Positions 1-7,891 of a DNA stretch of 64,000 bases are shown here, one piece after another. Numbering within the stretch: position 1 is the first letter of the stretch; the number at the start of each line of letters is the position of its first letter. Both the position numbers and the translations under genes were made by a program. The notes under the pieces are model-generated. The model saw nothing but the letters and a program-made list of their open reading frames with translations, searched no databases and was not told where the DNA came from. The stretch covers positions 1 to 64,000 of the IMG/VR virus record IMGVR_UViG_3300037089_000656. One strand, 5' to 3'. This stretch comes from a virus.

Positions 1-1
1 A

Positions 2-811
2 GGGGCCCGCCTCATTAAAGACAGCCTTCTTATGAAGCCTTTTATTATCGTTGCTGATAGTGTGTCAGCAATGACTCCTAAACAAATGTTAGAGGGTGCT
101 GTTGATGAAGCTACGGGGATTGGCTTGCAGGCTCGATTGATGTCTTATTTTTTAAGCCATATAAGTAAATTTCTCAAGGAGAGTAATACTTGCCTTCTTT
201 TTACTAACCAACTTCGATCGGTTATTAAAAAAACCAAGTTTGATGGAGGTCCTGATGAGGAATCAAGTGGTGGTCGTGCTTTAAAATTTTACGCCTCGGT
301 ACGTCTACTCCTCAAAAAGAGTAAAGTTGAAAGATTGAATGTTAAAAGCAGACTTACTGGTGCAGAAGGTAAGGAGCCTATTAACGTTACGATAAAGGCT
401 ACTGTTGTAAAGAATAAGATCGATAAGCCATATCTCTCAGCTCCAATTTACATTCGGTTTGGAGAAGGTATCGATAATGTGATCTCCCTTATTAGGCTTG
501 CTGTGAATACTGGTTTGATCAAGAAATCAGGTTCTTTTTTCACTTACTCTGAAGGGACCGAAGTTTTACTTAAGATTCAGGGTGAAGATAAACTTCGTGA
601 TGCTTTACTTGATAATGAGAAATTACTTAACAAGATCCAAGGCAATATGAGTATTAAAGAGGATGTAGCAGTTAAAGAGGCTTATGAGGCTCTTGGTGAG
701 GAACTGCCCTCTGTAGATGAAATGGATGCAATGTTTAATCAGGTATCCACTACGTACATCGAGGATCAGAAGGATAAAAAGAAGAAAAAGGAAGAGAAAG
801 AAGAAGACTAA
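2..811 (+). CDS. recA: RecA recombinase, 5' partial
   Basis: This is the C-terminal part of a RecA-family strand-exchange ATPase; its 5' end lies before the window, and the frame is open from base 2. Visible RecA landmarks, in order, are the Walker B strand IIVADSV, the stretch GLQARLMS, the switch strand TNQLR, a DNA-binding L2-type loop ending GGRALKFYASVRL, and the late motif VVKNKIDKPY followed by FGEGID. The protein ends in a very charged tail of Lys then Glu/Asp, as in many RecA proteins. It would pair and exchange strands during phage recombination and repair. It sits directly upstream of the Rad50-like gene with no gap, so the two are probably co-transcribed. The order of motifs fits bacterial RecA better than T4 UvsX. 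Confidence 0.9.
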   Translation, partial: GARLIKDSLLMKPFIIVADSVSAMTPKQMLEGAVDEATGIGLQARLMSYFLSHISKFLKESNTCLLFTNQLRSVIKKTKFDGGPDEESSGGRALKFYASVRLLLKKSKVERLNVKSRLTGAEGKEPINVTIKATVVKNKIDKPYLSAPIYIRFGEGIDNVISLIRLAVNTGLIKKSGSFFTYSEGTEVLLKIQGEDKLRDALLDNEKLLNKIQGNMSIKEDVAVKEAYEALGEELPSVDEMDAMFNQVSTTYIEDQKDKKKKKEEKEED

Positions 812-1993
812 ATGACGACGGAAATCTCTATTAAGAATTTTCAAAGTGCGAAGGACGTTAGTCTGGTTGTTGATGGCTTTACAGTTGTTGTTGGCCAAAA
901 CAACATTGGAAAAAGTGCTATTATAAGGGCTGTTGATGCGGCCCTTATAAATAGAACAGGTGACGGTTTTATTCGAGACGATGAGAAGAACACTGAGATA
1001 AAGATTAAACGGGAAGGCTTTACCCTTGAATGGAAAAAAGGGGCAAAGGCTTCCTATAAAATTAATGACACAGAATCTTTTACAGCTCTTAATAGAGATA
1101 TTCCTCAACCCCTTATTGATGCAGGTTTCGGTAGGATGGAGATAGGGGATAAAAAAGTTAGCCCTTTAATTGCTCATCAGTTTGAACCCTTGTTTTTAAT
1201 TAATAAGGGAGGATCGGTTGTTACCGAGGTCTTGGCCGGGATCTATGATTTAGATTCTTTGAGCATTGCTGATGATATGTGTCAGAAGGATTTGAAGGCT
1301 CAGAAATCAATGCTCAAGACCAGGGAAGGGGATTTAAAAGGATTACAAGGTAAGTTAGAAGTTTATACGAATTTTGAAAGTATAAAGGAAGAAGTTAAGG
1401 CCCTCGTAGAAAAGGATAAGGCTTGTCAGGATCTTCAGGCTGAGATAGCCTTACTCTCGGACTACTCTGACCAATTGATAGCCCTATCTGCTTCTCTGGA
1501 AGTTTTAAAAGGCATCAAAGGGGTTAAGGTCCCTGATACGTCTGAGTGTGAAAAGCTTGTAGAAGAAAATTCTTGGCTTGATGAAAAAATACAAGAGCTG
1601 TTTGTTCTGGGAACTAATATTAAAAAATTTAAGATTGTTCAGGATATAAATATTCCTTCAGCAGAGGGTTTTGATAGCCTGACTCAGGATGTTACCCAGT
1701 TAAGTGAGTGGTCTGATCAATTAGAGATATCTCAACGATCTGTTGCGGAATATGAGAAAGTTTTAAATCTTCTTAACCCGGGAATTTTAGAATTAGAGAA
1801 GCTTATCCCTAAAGCGTCAGACGCTCTAAACTCCTTTACTGAAATTTCTGATTTCGAGCAAAACTTTATATCTACAGTAACTTCTACTAAAGCAACCCGA
1901 GATGAGTTAAAAAAAGTAACTGAAGAATTAGAAATTAAAAATAAAGAGTTATCTGAAATTAAAGTGTGCCCGTTGTGTGAAAGGCCTTACTGA
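812..1993 (+). CDS. Rad50/SbcC-like ATPase, N-terminal half ending at the zinc hook
   Basis: This 393-aa protein is the N-terminal half of a Rad50/SbcC-type ATPase. A Walker A motif GQNNIGKS lies at residues 28-35 and a Q-loop-like stretch IAHQFEP follows. From about residue 150 the protein is predominantly coiled coil. It ends with CPLCERPY, a CxxC zinc hook at residues 386-389, only four residues before the stop. Full-length Rad50 continues through a returning coil to the signature motif and Walker B; those elements are absent here but occur in the separate gene at 6214-6822. The two halves would assemble with the SbcD-like nuclease to process DNA ends. The gene starts right after recA. The family call is firm; two-piece function is inferred. 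Confidence 0.85.
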   Translation: MTTEISIKNFQSAKDVSLVVDGFTVVVGQNNIGKSAIIRAVDAALINRTGDGFIRDDEKNTEIKIKREGFTLEWKKGAKASYKINDTESFTALNRDIPQPLIDAGFGRMEIGDKKVSPLIAHQFEPLFLINKGGSVVTEVLAGIYDLDSLSIADDMCQKDLKAQKSMLKTREGDLKGLQGKLEVYTNFESIKEEVKALVEKDKACQDLQAEIALLSDYSDQLIALSASLEVLKGIKGVKVPDTSECEKLVEENSWLDEKIQELFVLGTNIKKFKIVQDINIPSAEGFDSLTQDVTQLSEWSDQLEISQRSVAEYEKVLNLLNPGILELEKLIPKASDALNSFTEISDFEQNFISTVTSTKATRDELKKVTEELEIKNKELSEIKVCPLCERPY

Positions 1994-1994
1994 T

Positions 1995-2084
1995 ATGTCA
2001 TCGAGATATGATATAATACTTGGAAAAACATCTAAGAAGATTAAAAGATTAATTAATCCTCAAGTCCTTCTATCGAGGTTTTAG
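1995..2084 (+). CDS. 29-residue mini-ORF with RYxIxLGK N-terminal motif
   Basis: A short ORF (ATG 1995, TAG 2082-2084) lies between the Rad50-N and SbcD-like genes. Its first residues, MSSRYDIILGK, closely match the starts of the two capsid-locus ORFs at 20709 (MDRYSIALGK) and 20953 (MDRYSIVLGK). The rest is basic (KTSKKIKRLI). A modest AAAGG lies about 12 bases upstream inside the preceding gene. It may be a genuine small protein, a remnant of a larger gene, or a chance ORF; the shared motif is the only argument for coding. A TATAAT hexamer lies inside it, so the same stretch could also hold a promoter for the nuclease gene. Confidence 0.35.
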   Translation: MSSRYDIILGKTSKKIKRLINPQVLLSRF

Positions 2085-2123
2085 CGGCGTAACTGGAATA
2101 GGTTTTTAGAATGAAGGTATTTA

Positions 2124-3110
2124 ATGACTGAGTTTACTTTTGTTTCAACGAGCGATATACATATAAGTGATGTTAATCCTCCAAGTCGTTTAGATAATTT
2201 TAAAGAAGCTATTTTCGATAAAATTTCTCAAATGCGGGTGGCATGTAAAAAGCTTAATGCTGATGCTGCGTTAATTGCTGGTGACTTATACAATATTAAA
2301 CAACCAATGAAAAATAGTCATGCTTTAAACCAGCAGCTGATTGCTGAATTTCGACAATTTCCTTGTCCTATTTATATGATTGAGGGAAATCACGATCTAA
2401 CTGCAAATCGATTAGAGAGTCTTAAGGACCAACCCCTTGGTGTTCTTTTTGCAGATAAAACCTTACTTCAATTACGTCATGAGATCATAGAGAAAAACGG
2501 TAATAAGGTGTCTTTGGTAGGTGTTCCATTTATAGATGATCTTGATTTAGATACCCTCGTTATACCTGATAAAAATGATGCGAAGATACAGATCTGTTTA
2601 ATGCATCTCTATGCTGGTATGAAGGCTGGGATGATGTATAAGGAACGGCTTTATGGCTATGATGAATTGGCAAAGTTCTCACCGGATATATTCGTTTTAG
2701 GCCATTACCATGTGGATCAGGGGATTTACGATCTTAATGGGAAATATTTTATCAGCTTAGGTTCAATGTCTCGGGGAACGATGCATGAGGAAAATACTGA
2801 GCATCAACCTCAGCTTGGGTTTATTCGGATAACAGTTGATGACGAGGGTAATGTCGAGAAATCCTTACGCTCTATAAAGCTTCGAGTTAAGCCTGCTATT
2901 GAAATTTTTGATATGGATAAAAAGGCTGAAGAGAAAAAAGAGAGTGAGGCCATTAAACTGTTTGTTGAAAAACTGGCCACGGAAGCCGTTGCTATGAATG
3001 TGCAGAAGGGTGATGTTGTAGAAAATATTATCGAGCAGATGAATGTGGCTTCTGTTATTCAGGATAGAGTTTTACATTATATCCAATTAGCAAGGTCTCA
3101 AAAGAAATGA
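2124..3110 (+). CDS. SbcD/Mre11-like exonuclease subunit
   Basis: This 328-aa metallophosphoesterase is of the SbcD/Mre11/T4 gp47 type. All the metal-binding blocks are visible: SDIHISD (D11, H13), AGDLYN (G53-D54), EGNHD (N89-H90-D91), the histidine in LMHLYAG (H161) and GHYHVD (H194, H196). The C-terminal ~70 residues are helical and charged and probably form the dimerisation or Rad50-binding region. With the split Rad50-like halves it would trim DNA ends or hairpins during repair, recombination-dependent replication or packaging. AAGG seven bases before the ATG serves as ribosome-binding site. Its stop overlaps the next start (ATGA at 3107-3110), which suggests translational coupling. Confidence 0.88.
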   Translation: MTEFTFVSTSDIHISDVNPPSRLDNFKEAIFDKISQMRVACKKLNADAALIAGDLYNIKQPMKNSHALNQQLIAEFRQFPCPIYMIEGNHDLTANRLESLKDQPLGVLFADKTLLQLRHEIIEKNGNKVSLVGVPFIDDLDLDTLVIPDKNDAKIQICLMHLYAGMKAGMMYKERLYGYDELAKFSPDIFVLGHYHVDQGIYDLNGKYFISLGSMSRGTMHEENTEHQPQLGFIRITVDDEGNVEKSLRSIKLRVKPAIEIFDMDKKAEEKKESEAIKLFVEKLATEAVAMNVQKGDVVENIIEQMNVASVIQDRVLHYIQLARSQKK

Positions 3111-3394
3111 AGCAGTTTATCCATAAATCTGACTCTCGAATGAAAACGGTTGTCTGCGGTGGCCCTGCTTTTGAAGATAAAAAGGCTGATTTTGTGTGTG
3201 ATAGCTCATCTATAAAACTTAAAAACATAAGATTGCTGACTATGTTGCGCCTTTTAAAAATTTTTTTAAGGTATGGAAATGCTGAAATTTATTATCATAT
3301 TTGTGGAAGTTATGGTGAATGGGATGTCCCAATGGATGCTGAGAACGTCGAAGTGAGACACACTCTTACAGGCCCACATGTAACTATTTGGTGA
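3107..3394 (+). CDS. unknown 95-aa protein
   Basis: I do not recognise this protein. It overlaps the SbcD-like gene by four bases (ATGA), so it belongs to the same operon. It has scattered Cys and His residues but no clear metal-binding spacing, and a central basic helical segment (LLTMLRLLKIFLRYG). The C-terminus resembles a small beta-rich fold (ICGSYGEWDVP, then HTLTGPHVTIW). No signal peptide or membrane segment is evident. Confidence 0.6.
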   Translation: MKQFIHKSDSRMKTVVCGGPAFEDKKADFVCDSSSIKLKNIRLLTMLRLLKIFLRYGNAEIYYHICGSYGEWDVPMDAENVEVRHTLTGPHVTIW

Positions 3395-3405
3395 AAGGAT
3401 TTATA

Positions 3406-3657
3406 ATGCCAGAAATCGAAAATATTAAACCTATGAGAAGAAAGTATTGGAGTGAACTTACTGATTCAGAACGTGTTTTGAAATTACAGGAGGAGCTTTC
3501 ACGGACCCAGCATCAGGTAGCAGATCTCTGTAAGTATGTTGGTAAATTAATGGAGCATGCACATTACGAAGGTCGTATAGTTTCTAATATTCAAAGGCCT
3601 AATGAAGAATCTTATGGTGGAATTTATTTTCGTGTGGAAGATTTTAAGGATAAATAA
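3406..3657 (+). CDS. unknown 83-aa protein
   Basis: This is a small, mostly helical protein with no recognised domain. The frame is open from a TTG at 3388, but AAGGA at about 3395-3399 sits eight bases before the ATG at 3406, so I take MPEIENIKP as the true start. The middle (ERVLKLQEELSRTQHQVADL) looks like a short amphipathic coiled coil. The stop overlaps the next start (TAATG). Confidence 0.6.
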   Translation: MPEIENIKPMRRKYWSELTDSERVLKLQEELSRTQHQVADLCKYVGKLMEHAHYEGRIVSNIQRPNEESYGGIYFRVEDFKDK

Positions 3658-3893
3658 TGAGTTGGTTATCAAGGATAGATGTGAAAAAAGAATACCTAAC
3701 TACCCGGAAGAAAATTAATAAAGAGACAGATAAGTTACTGTTCCCGTGGTATCAAAGGTTATGGCAGTTATTTAAAAAAAATAAGCCAGAGGACCCGTAT
3801 AAAGGAAATCCTTTTAGATGTCCTAAGTGTGGGCACTGCCTTGCTTGGGCTTATGGCACTTGTGCTTATTGTCTTGATGGAGTGCCAAAATGA
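3657..3893 (+). CDS. small zinc-ribbon protein
   Basis: This 78-aa protein has a basic helical N-terminal half and a C-terminal zinc ribbon: CPKC at residues 55-58 and CAYC at about 70-73. It probably binds one zinc ion and may act as an adaptor or nucleic-acid-binding protein; no specific function can be given. It is coupled to both neighbours by overlaps (TAATG upstream, ATGA downstream), which places it between the Rad50/Mre11 genes and the RecB-type nuclease. Confidence 0.65.
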   Translation: MSWLSRIDVKKEYLTTRKKINKETDKLLFPWYQRLWQLFKKNKPEDPYKGNPFRCPKCGHCLAWAYGTCAYCLDGVPK

Positions 3894-4720
3894 GAATTAG
3901 TTATCACGGATGGAAGGCTTATAAGGAATGTCCTAAGAAATTCTTTTTAGGCCATATTCAAAAGGCCCCTCCTACGGTCCCTGTGAATCAGTATTTTACT
4001 TTATACGGCAGGCTCGTTGAAAATTTTTTCACCTTATTCTCGAATATATGGAGATTCAAGACCCCTTATATTTTTCCTGAGGTAATTCGAGAAAGACTGC
4101 AGGTTCTATATAACGATATTCTTATGGCAAGCACAGTGAACTGGGCTGCTCCTTTTGTTAAGTATACCCAGAATGGTATATTCGAACAGGCTTTTGCTGA
4201 TGTTTGTTTGATTATGGACTCAATGGAACAGAATAACTTTCTCAGTACCAAGGCCGAGGTCGGGATCGAGTTAAAGCTTAAGGATAACACAGAACTTACA
4301 GGACGTCTGGATTTTATACACACATTCCCCTTATCTAAAGAAGTTTTAATTTTTGATGGCAAGGGAACAGATGTTATAGGTAAGAATGTGTCTAATGATC
4401 AGCTTCTTTTTTATGCCTTACTTTATTTTTTTCAATATAAGAAACTTCCGAACAGTCTGGGTTTCTTCTATTACAGGTTTAATACCTTAATCCCTGTGCC
4501 TATTAATGAGTTCTTATTAAATGATTTTAGGGCACGTATTTCTCTTGATATAAAAACAATGACTTCTGATCAAAAATTTACAGCTACTCCATGCTCTAAA
4601 TCCTGTAAGTATTGTGATTATGCACGGGATTGTCTGGAAGGGCTACAGTCAAAGGGAACTCGGTCCAGGAAATCTAAACTTAAGTTCGAAGGTGAAGGCT
4701 TTGTAGAATTCGGATTTTAA
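3890..4720 (+). CDS. Cas4/RecB-like PD-(D/E)XK nuclease with probable Fe-S cluster
   Basis: This 276-aa protein has the RecB-type nuclease motifs in order: TGRLDFI (D141), FDGKG (D156-x-K158) and QLLFYALLY (Q171, Y175). A cysteine near the N-terminus (C14, in ECPKKFF) and a C-terminal group (C239, C242, C248, with C235 nearby) match the arrangement that holds a 4Fe-4S cluster in Cas4 and AddB nucleases. It would degrade or trim DNA ends. There is no helicase domain and no CRISPR locus in the window, so a recombination role beside RecA and SbcCD is more likely than adaptation. It overlaps the zinc-ribbon gene by four bases. Confidence 0.8.
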   Translation: MRISYHGWKAYKECPKKFFLGHIQKAPPTVPVNQYFTLYGRLVENFFTLFSNIWRFKTPYIFPEVIRERLQVLYNDILMASTVNWAAPFVKYTQNGIFEQAFADVCLIMDSMEQNNFLSTKAEVGIELKLKDNTELTGRLDFIHTFPLSKEVLIFDGKGTDVIGKNVSNDQLLFYALLYFFQYKKLPNSLGFFYYRFNTLIPVPINEFLLNDFRARISLDIKTMTSDQKFTATPCSKSCKYCDYARDCLEGLQSKGTRSRKSKLKFEGEGFVEFGF

Positions 4721-4792
4721 TTGTGTGAAAAATAAAATAATATGGTATTAAATCACATAAAATCAATATTATAAGAAAAGATTGGGGAGTAT

Positions 4793-5056
4793 ATGGATGA
4801 AACAGTTGAGAGAGTGATGAAGATTAAGGAAAAGGTTGCAGATCTTTCCAATAAAAAGATACGAATTGAGGAAAGGTTTAAAAGCGAAAAAGCTAATCTC
4901 GAGAAGCTTATTGAAAAAATTACATCAAGTGGCTATGACCCGAAAAAGCTGACCGAGATTAAAAAGGAGAAACAGGATCTTCTTAAGAAAGCCTTGGAAG
5001 AAGTTGAAGAAAAGACTAAAGCTGTTGAACAAAAACTTAGCTTGATAGAGGTTTAA
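4793..5056 (+). CDS. small coiled-coil protein
   Basis: This 87-aa protein is almost entirely charged heptad-like helix (Lys/Glu rich, with Ile/Leu spaced as in a coiled coil) and one break around SSGYDPKK. A strong GGGGAG lies just before the ATG. It follows a 72-base AT-rich gap that probably carries a promoter and lies two bases before the sliding-clamp gene. Function is unknown; a structural or adaptor role with the clamp or Rad50 is possible but not shown. Confidence 0.6.
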   Translation: MDETVERVMKIKEKVADLSNKKIRIEERFKSEKANLEKLIEKITSSGYDPKKLTEIKKEKQDLLKKALEEVEEKTKAVEQKLSLIEV

Positions 5057-5058
5057 AT

Positions 5059-6213
5059 ATGATTGAATTTATTGCTACTACCGTAAATTTGAAAAAAGCT
5101 CTCTCGATCGTGGCCTTGGCCACAGGGGATAATGTTGAAGATATCCATGGGCATGCTTTATTCAGCTCCGATGAAAATGGGGTTACTTTGTATGCTACAG
5201 ATGAAGACAAACTTGCCACGGCTTATCTTCCTGTTGAAGGATTAGATTCTGGTGTGAAAACGAGATTTACTCTGGAACCTAAGAAACTGCAGGCTTTAAT
5301 AAACACATCTAAGTCTGATTCGGTTAAGTTTTCTTATGAGGATGAAACTAAGACTCTTAATGTTTATGCCTCAGAAGATTCCGATGCTTTTGTATCTTTC
5401 CCTTCTTTTGATCCAGATAGTTTCTTAACTTTTCATGAAGACTTGTTCTCGGCGAAAGAGGTTAAGACTGTAGAGGCCAATGTTATTACAACCTCTCTTA
5501 AGTTTATTCAAGGATTTTTGAGTGATGATAAAAATAAGAAATACTCGAATGTTTATATTGTCGATGGGAAGATTTATGGGGCAAACGGGTCATCAAAAGT
5601 AGGTGTTTTTATTAGCCCTTGTTTCGAGGGAGTGAATCTTGTTTTACGGCGTATTATGCTTTCATCTATAAATTCTTTTATCGAGAAAGCCGGTATCCCG
5701 GAGATTACAATAAAAGAGACGGATAAGATTGTTATTGTTTCTGGTATTAAGGGGTTGGATAATTTTGCTTTTAGAAAATCCGTTATTGAAGTTCCTAAGC
5801 TCCCTATTTCTACAAGTGTCCCTCAGTCGGCTGGTTTTGTGATCGAACGGGGAACCTTTCTTAAGAAGCTTAACCGCCTTTTTCTAACTCACAATCAACG
5901 TAATGCTGAGTTTGGTTTAAAGGTCAATATCAAAGGTAAGGATATTGTTATTGAGACTATTGCGGATAGGAAGTCTGTCGAAAAGATATCTTGCGAAAGG
6001 GTTGCAGGAGAGGATCCTTTAGATTTTACTATTGATTGTATAAAGTTAAGGGAAGTTCTGGGACTTTTCCAGGCGGATAAGGTTGATTTTTATATCGAAA
6101 AAGGTAAATGCTCGATATACAGTGATGCTGAAGTGGTGATTAGAGAAGAAAACCCACCAGTGACCAGTCCCTTCGTTTCAATAGGCTTAGTGACTTTAGC
6201 AAAGGTTGTGTAA
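5059..6213 (+). CDS. dnaN: DNA polymerase sliding clamp, beta (DnaN) type
   Basis: The 384-aa length and three repeated alpha-beta units match bacterial beta clamps. Typical pieces include the N-terminal LKKALSIVALATG, the strand LFSSDENGVTLYATDEDKLATAYLPVE around residues 35-60 (compare the usual I.i...g.l.l.atd.e), the domain-2 segment YSNVYIVDGKIYGANG, and the domain-3 segment around FTIDCIKLREVLGLF. The clamp tethers the replicative polymerase to DNA; the polymerase itself is not in the window, but the clamp-loader subunit DnaX is at 17072. Sequence similarity is remote, so the call rests on length and pattern. The stop abuts the GTG start of the next gene. Confidence 0.75.
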   Translation: MIEFIATTVNLKKALSIVALATGDNVEDIHGHALFSSDENGVTLYATDEDKLATAYLPVEGLDSGVKTRFTLEPKKLQALINTSKSDSVKFSYEDETKTLNVYASEDSDAFVSFPSFDPDSFLTFHEDLFSAKEVKTVEANVITTSLKFIQGFLSDDKNKKYSNVYIVDGKIYGANGSSKVGVFISPCFEGVNLVLRRIMLSSINSFIEKAGIPEITIKETDKIVIVSGIKGLDNFAFRKSVIEVPKLPISTSVPQSAGFVIERGTFLKKLNRLFLTHNQRNAEFGLKVNIKGKDIVIETIADRKSVEKISCERVAGEDPLDFTIDCIKLREVLGLFQADKVDFYIEKGKCSIYSDAEVVIREENPPVTSPFVSIGLVTLAKVV

Positions 6214-6822
6214 GTGCTCTCTGTTATAGAACTGCAGCGTAAGACTGATCAAATTGAAGGGTTTTATCGAGCCCTTCAAAATCAGGAATCATCTCTTAAG
6301 GATCAGATCAGCTCAATTAAAGAAGAGATCGATATACTGACTAAGACCAGTACGGTTTTAAAGCATTTACTTGATGTGATGATTAAGGATGAAATCATTC
6401 CTATGGCCAGTCTTATTACTTACGGTCTAAAGACTATATTTCATGATCAGAATCTTAGTTTTATTCCTAAGATGATGAAGAAGAACGAAAAAATGCATAT
6501 TGAGCTTAAGACCGAGGTTGATGGGAAGGAAAGAGACTTCGAATCTTTCGGTGGAAGTGTGGCCGTTATAGAGAGCTTTTTGTTGAGAATTTTATGCATG
6601 CTCAAGAAAAACTATGCTAAGGTCTTATTTTTAGATGAGACCTTTGCGGCCGTGGGGGCTATTTATATCGCTAATACCTGCAAATTTATAAATGAGCTTT
6701 GTAAAAAACTTAAAATGGATGTACTTTTAGTTACCTGGCAGAATGAGTTCGAGAGTGGCGCCGACCATGTGTACAAGGTAAAAAAGACTTCCAATGGAAT
6801 AACAGTGGAGAAAACCAGATGA
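6214..6822 (+). CDS. Rad50/SbcC-like ATPase, C-terminal half
   Basis: This 202-aa protein supplies what the protein at 812-1993 lacks. An N-terminal coiled coil (residues ~5-55) is followed by an ABC signature-like segment SFGGS at 111-115 and a Walker B strand KVLFLDE at 136-142. After LLVT the residue where ABC/SMC ATPases normally carry the switch histidine is Trp (VTWQ, W175). There is no Walker A and no zinc hook, so it cannot be a complete ATPase alone. GTG is the start codon, touching the clamp stop codon. The simplest reading is that it associates in trans with the N-terminal half; a gene-fission origin is inferred. Confidence 0.8.
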   Translation: MLSVIELQRKTDQIEGFYRALQNQESSLKDQISSIKEEIDILTKTSTVLKHLLDVMIKDEIIPMASLITYGLKTIFHDQNLSFIPKMMKKNEKMHIELKTEVDGKERDFESFGGSVAVIESFLLRILCMLKKNYAKVLFLDETFAAVGAIYIANTCKFINELCKKLKMDVLLVTWQNEFESGADHVYKVKKTSNGITVEKTR

Positions 6823-7409
6823 GCGACCAAGCAACATTTTTACAGATTGATCTTCAAACACTTTTTTACGAGGCCCGTAATCTTGGGCAAAAAATAGACT
6901 TTGAGAAAATATGGAATTACTTTCATACCCGGGAAACTGAGAATTTGATAGGAGCTAATATTTATTTGGTTCGAAGTGAAGAGCTCGATAGTCAGAAATT
7001 TGAAGCTAAGTTACAATCCATAGGGTATAAAATTTGTGCTAAGACGGCCGTATTGAAGGAAGGTGTTCCTGTTTATCGAGGTGTTCGTCACGATATAAAT
7101 ATTACTATAGATTGTTTCGATAAAATGGATCTTTTTAATAAATGGATCCTGATGTCGACCAATGATAGTTTTGCCGATCTTTGTAAGTATCTTCGTTTTA
7201 AGAATAAAAAGATCGAGATTTGGAATTTTAGAAACAGCTACAGTTCCAAGTTTGAAGCTTATGCGGATAAGATGAGTGTTATCGGGGATGATTTCTTTTA
7301 TAAGAAACCTAAAGTTACTGTGTTCGGATTTAATAGTGATCCAAGCTCGAGGTTTAATAGTGACTCGAGTTCGGCCTTATCTGATTCTTTTAAGAACGGA
7401 CCAGAATAA
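6819..7409 (+). CDS. NYN (LabA/PIN-like) domain protein, putative RNase
   Basis: This 196-aa protein has the NYN-domain pattern: a first strand FLQIDLQTLF (D11), a stretch GVRHDINITID holding acidic residues D92 and D98, and STNDSFADL (S113, D116, D120) followed by LRFKNKKIEIW. These acidic residues would bind a divalent metal for RNA cleavage, as in LabA/DUF88 proteins. The last 30 residues are Ser/Asp rich and look disordered. It overlaps the Rad50-C gene by four bases. The substrate cannot be predicted; RNA turnover during infection is one possibility. Confidence 0.7.
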   Translation: MSDQATFLQIDLQTLFYEARNLGQKIDFEKIWNYFHTRETENLIGANIYLVRSEELDSQKFEAKLQSIGYKICAKTAVLKEGVPVYRGVRHDINITIDCFDKMDLFNKWILMSTNDSFADLCKYLRFKNKKIEIWNFRNSYSSKFEAYADKMSVIGDDFFYKKPKVTVFGFNSDPSSRFNSDSSSALSDSFKNGPE

Positions 7410-7876
7410 TGAAAAATACTCGTGCTGTTTTTTTAAAGCTGCGAGAGGTGAAATACTACCATCTTACACAACTTTATAAGAGGTATCTTAAAAGGATGCC
7501 TGAGAATTGTAAGTACAATTGCCCATACAGGTTTTCTTCAAATGGGGGAGCTGATACAGAAATTCGTCTGTGCTTGTTACATCAACCTCATCTTGATTTA
7601 AAGATGGGTGTGTTTCCTCATTTGGTGGACCTTTGCCAGGAGACCTCGCATTGTATTAATTGCAATGCTTTTATTTTGAGACATACAAAAGAATCGGTTA
7701 AGAATATTTTTGAATTGGAATTGAAAAATCAGGCTATTAAACAGAAAAAGTATCCAGATATTTGTGCCTTAGAATGGGTTATGGAGCAGTCGGTGGTAGG
7801 CTTAAAGCCTTTCTCTTTTCTTGTAAAAATTTATTATAAAATAAAATCAATAATAGCACAAAATAGAATTCTTTAA
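7409..7876 (+). CDS. unknown Cys-rich 155-aa protein
   Basis: I do not recognise this protein. Its start overlaps the stop of the NYN gene (TAATG). Cysteines are clustered in two groups, CKYNC near residues 33-37 and CQETSHCINC around residues 87-96, with further Cys and His between them; together these could bind zinc. The C-terminal third is a basic helical segment. A nucleic-acid-binding or structural zinc protein is plausible. Confidence 0.55.
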   Translation: MKNTRAVFLKLREVKYYHLTQLYKRYLKRMPENCKYNCPYRFSSNGGADTEIRLCLLHQPHLDLKMGVFPHLVDLCQETSHCINCNAFILRHTKESVKNIFELELKNQAIKQKKYPDICALEWVMEQSVVGLKPFSFLVKIYYKIKSIIAQNRIL

Positions 7877-7891
7877 AAAGGAATCGCCCTC

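Noticed and set aside
623-1108. 161-aa minus-strand ORF
   Set aside because: It lies entirely against recA and the Rad50-N gene, has no ribosome-binding site and low-complexity Phe/Leu-rich sequence typical of a shadow of AT-rich coding DNA.
3890-4720. Cas4 as part of a CRISPR-Cas system
   Set aside because: The nuclease resembles Cas4, but there is no cas1, cas2 or CRISPR array in the window; a recombination nuclease is more likely.
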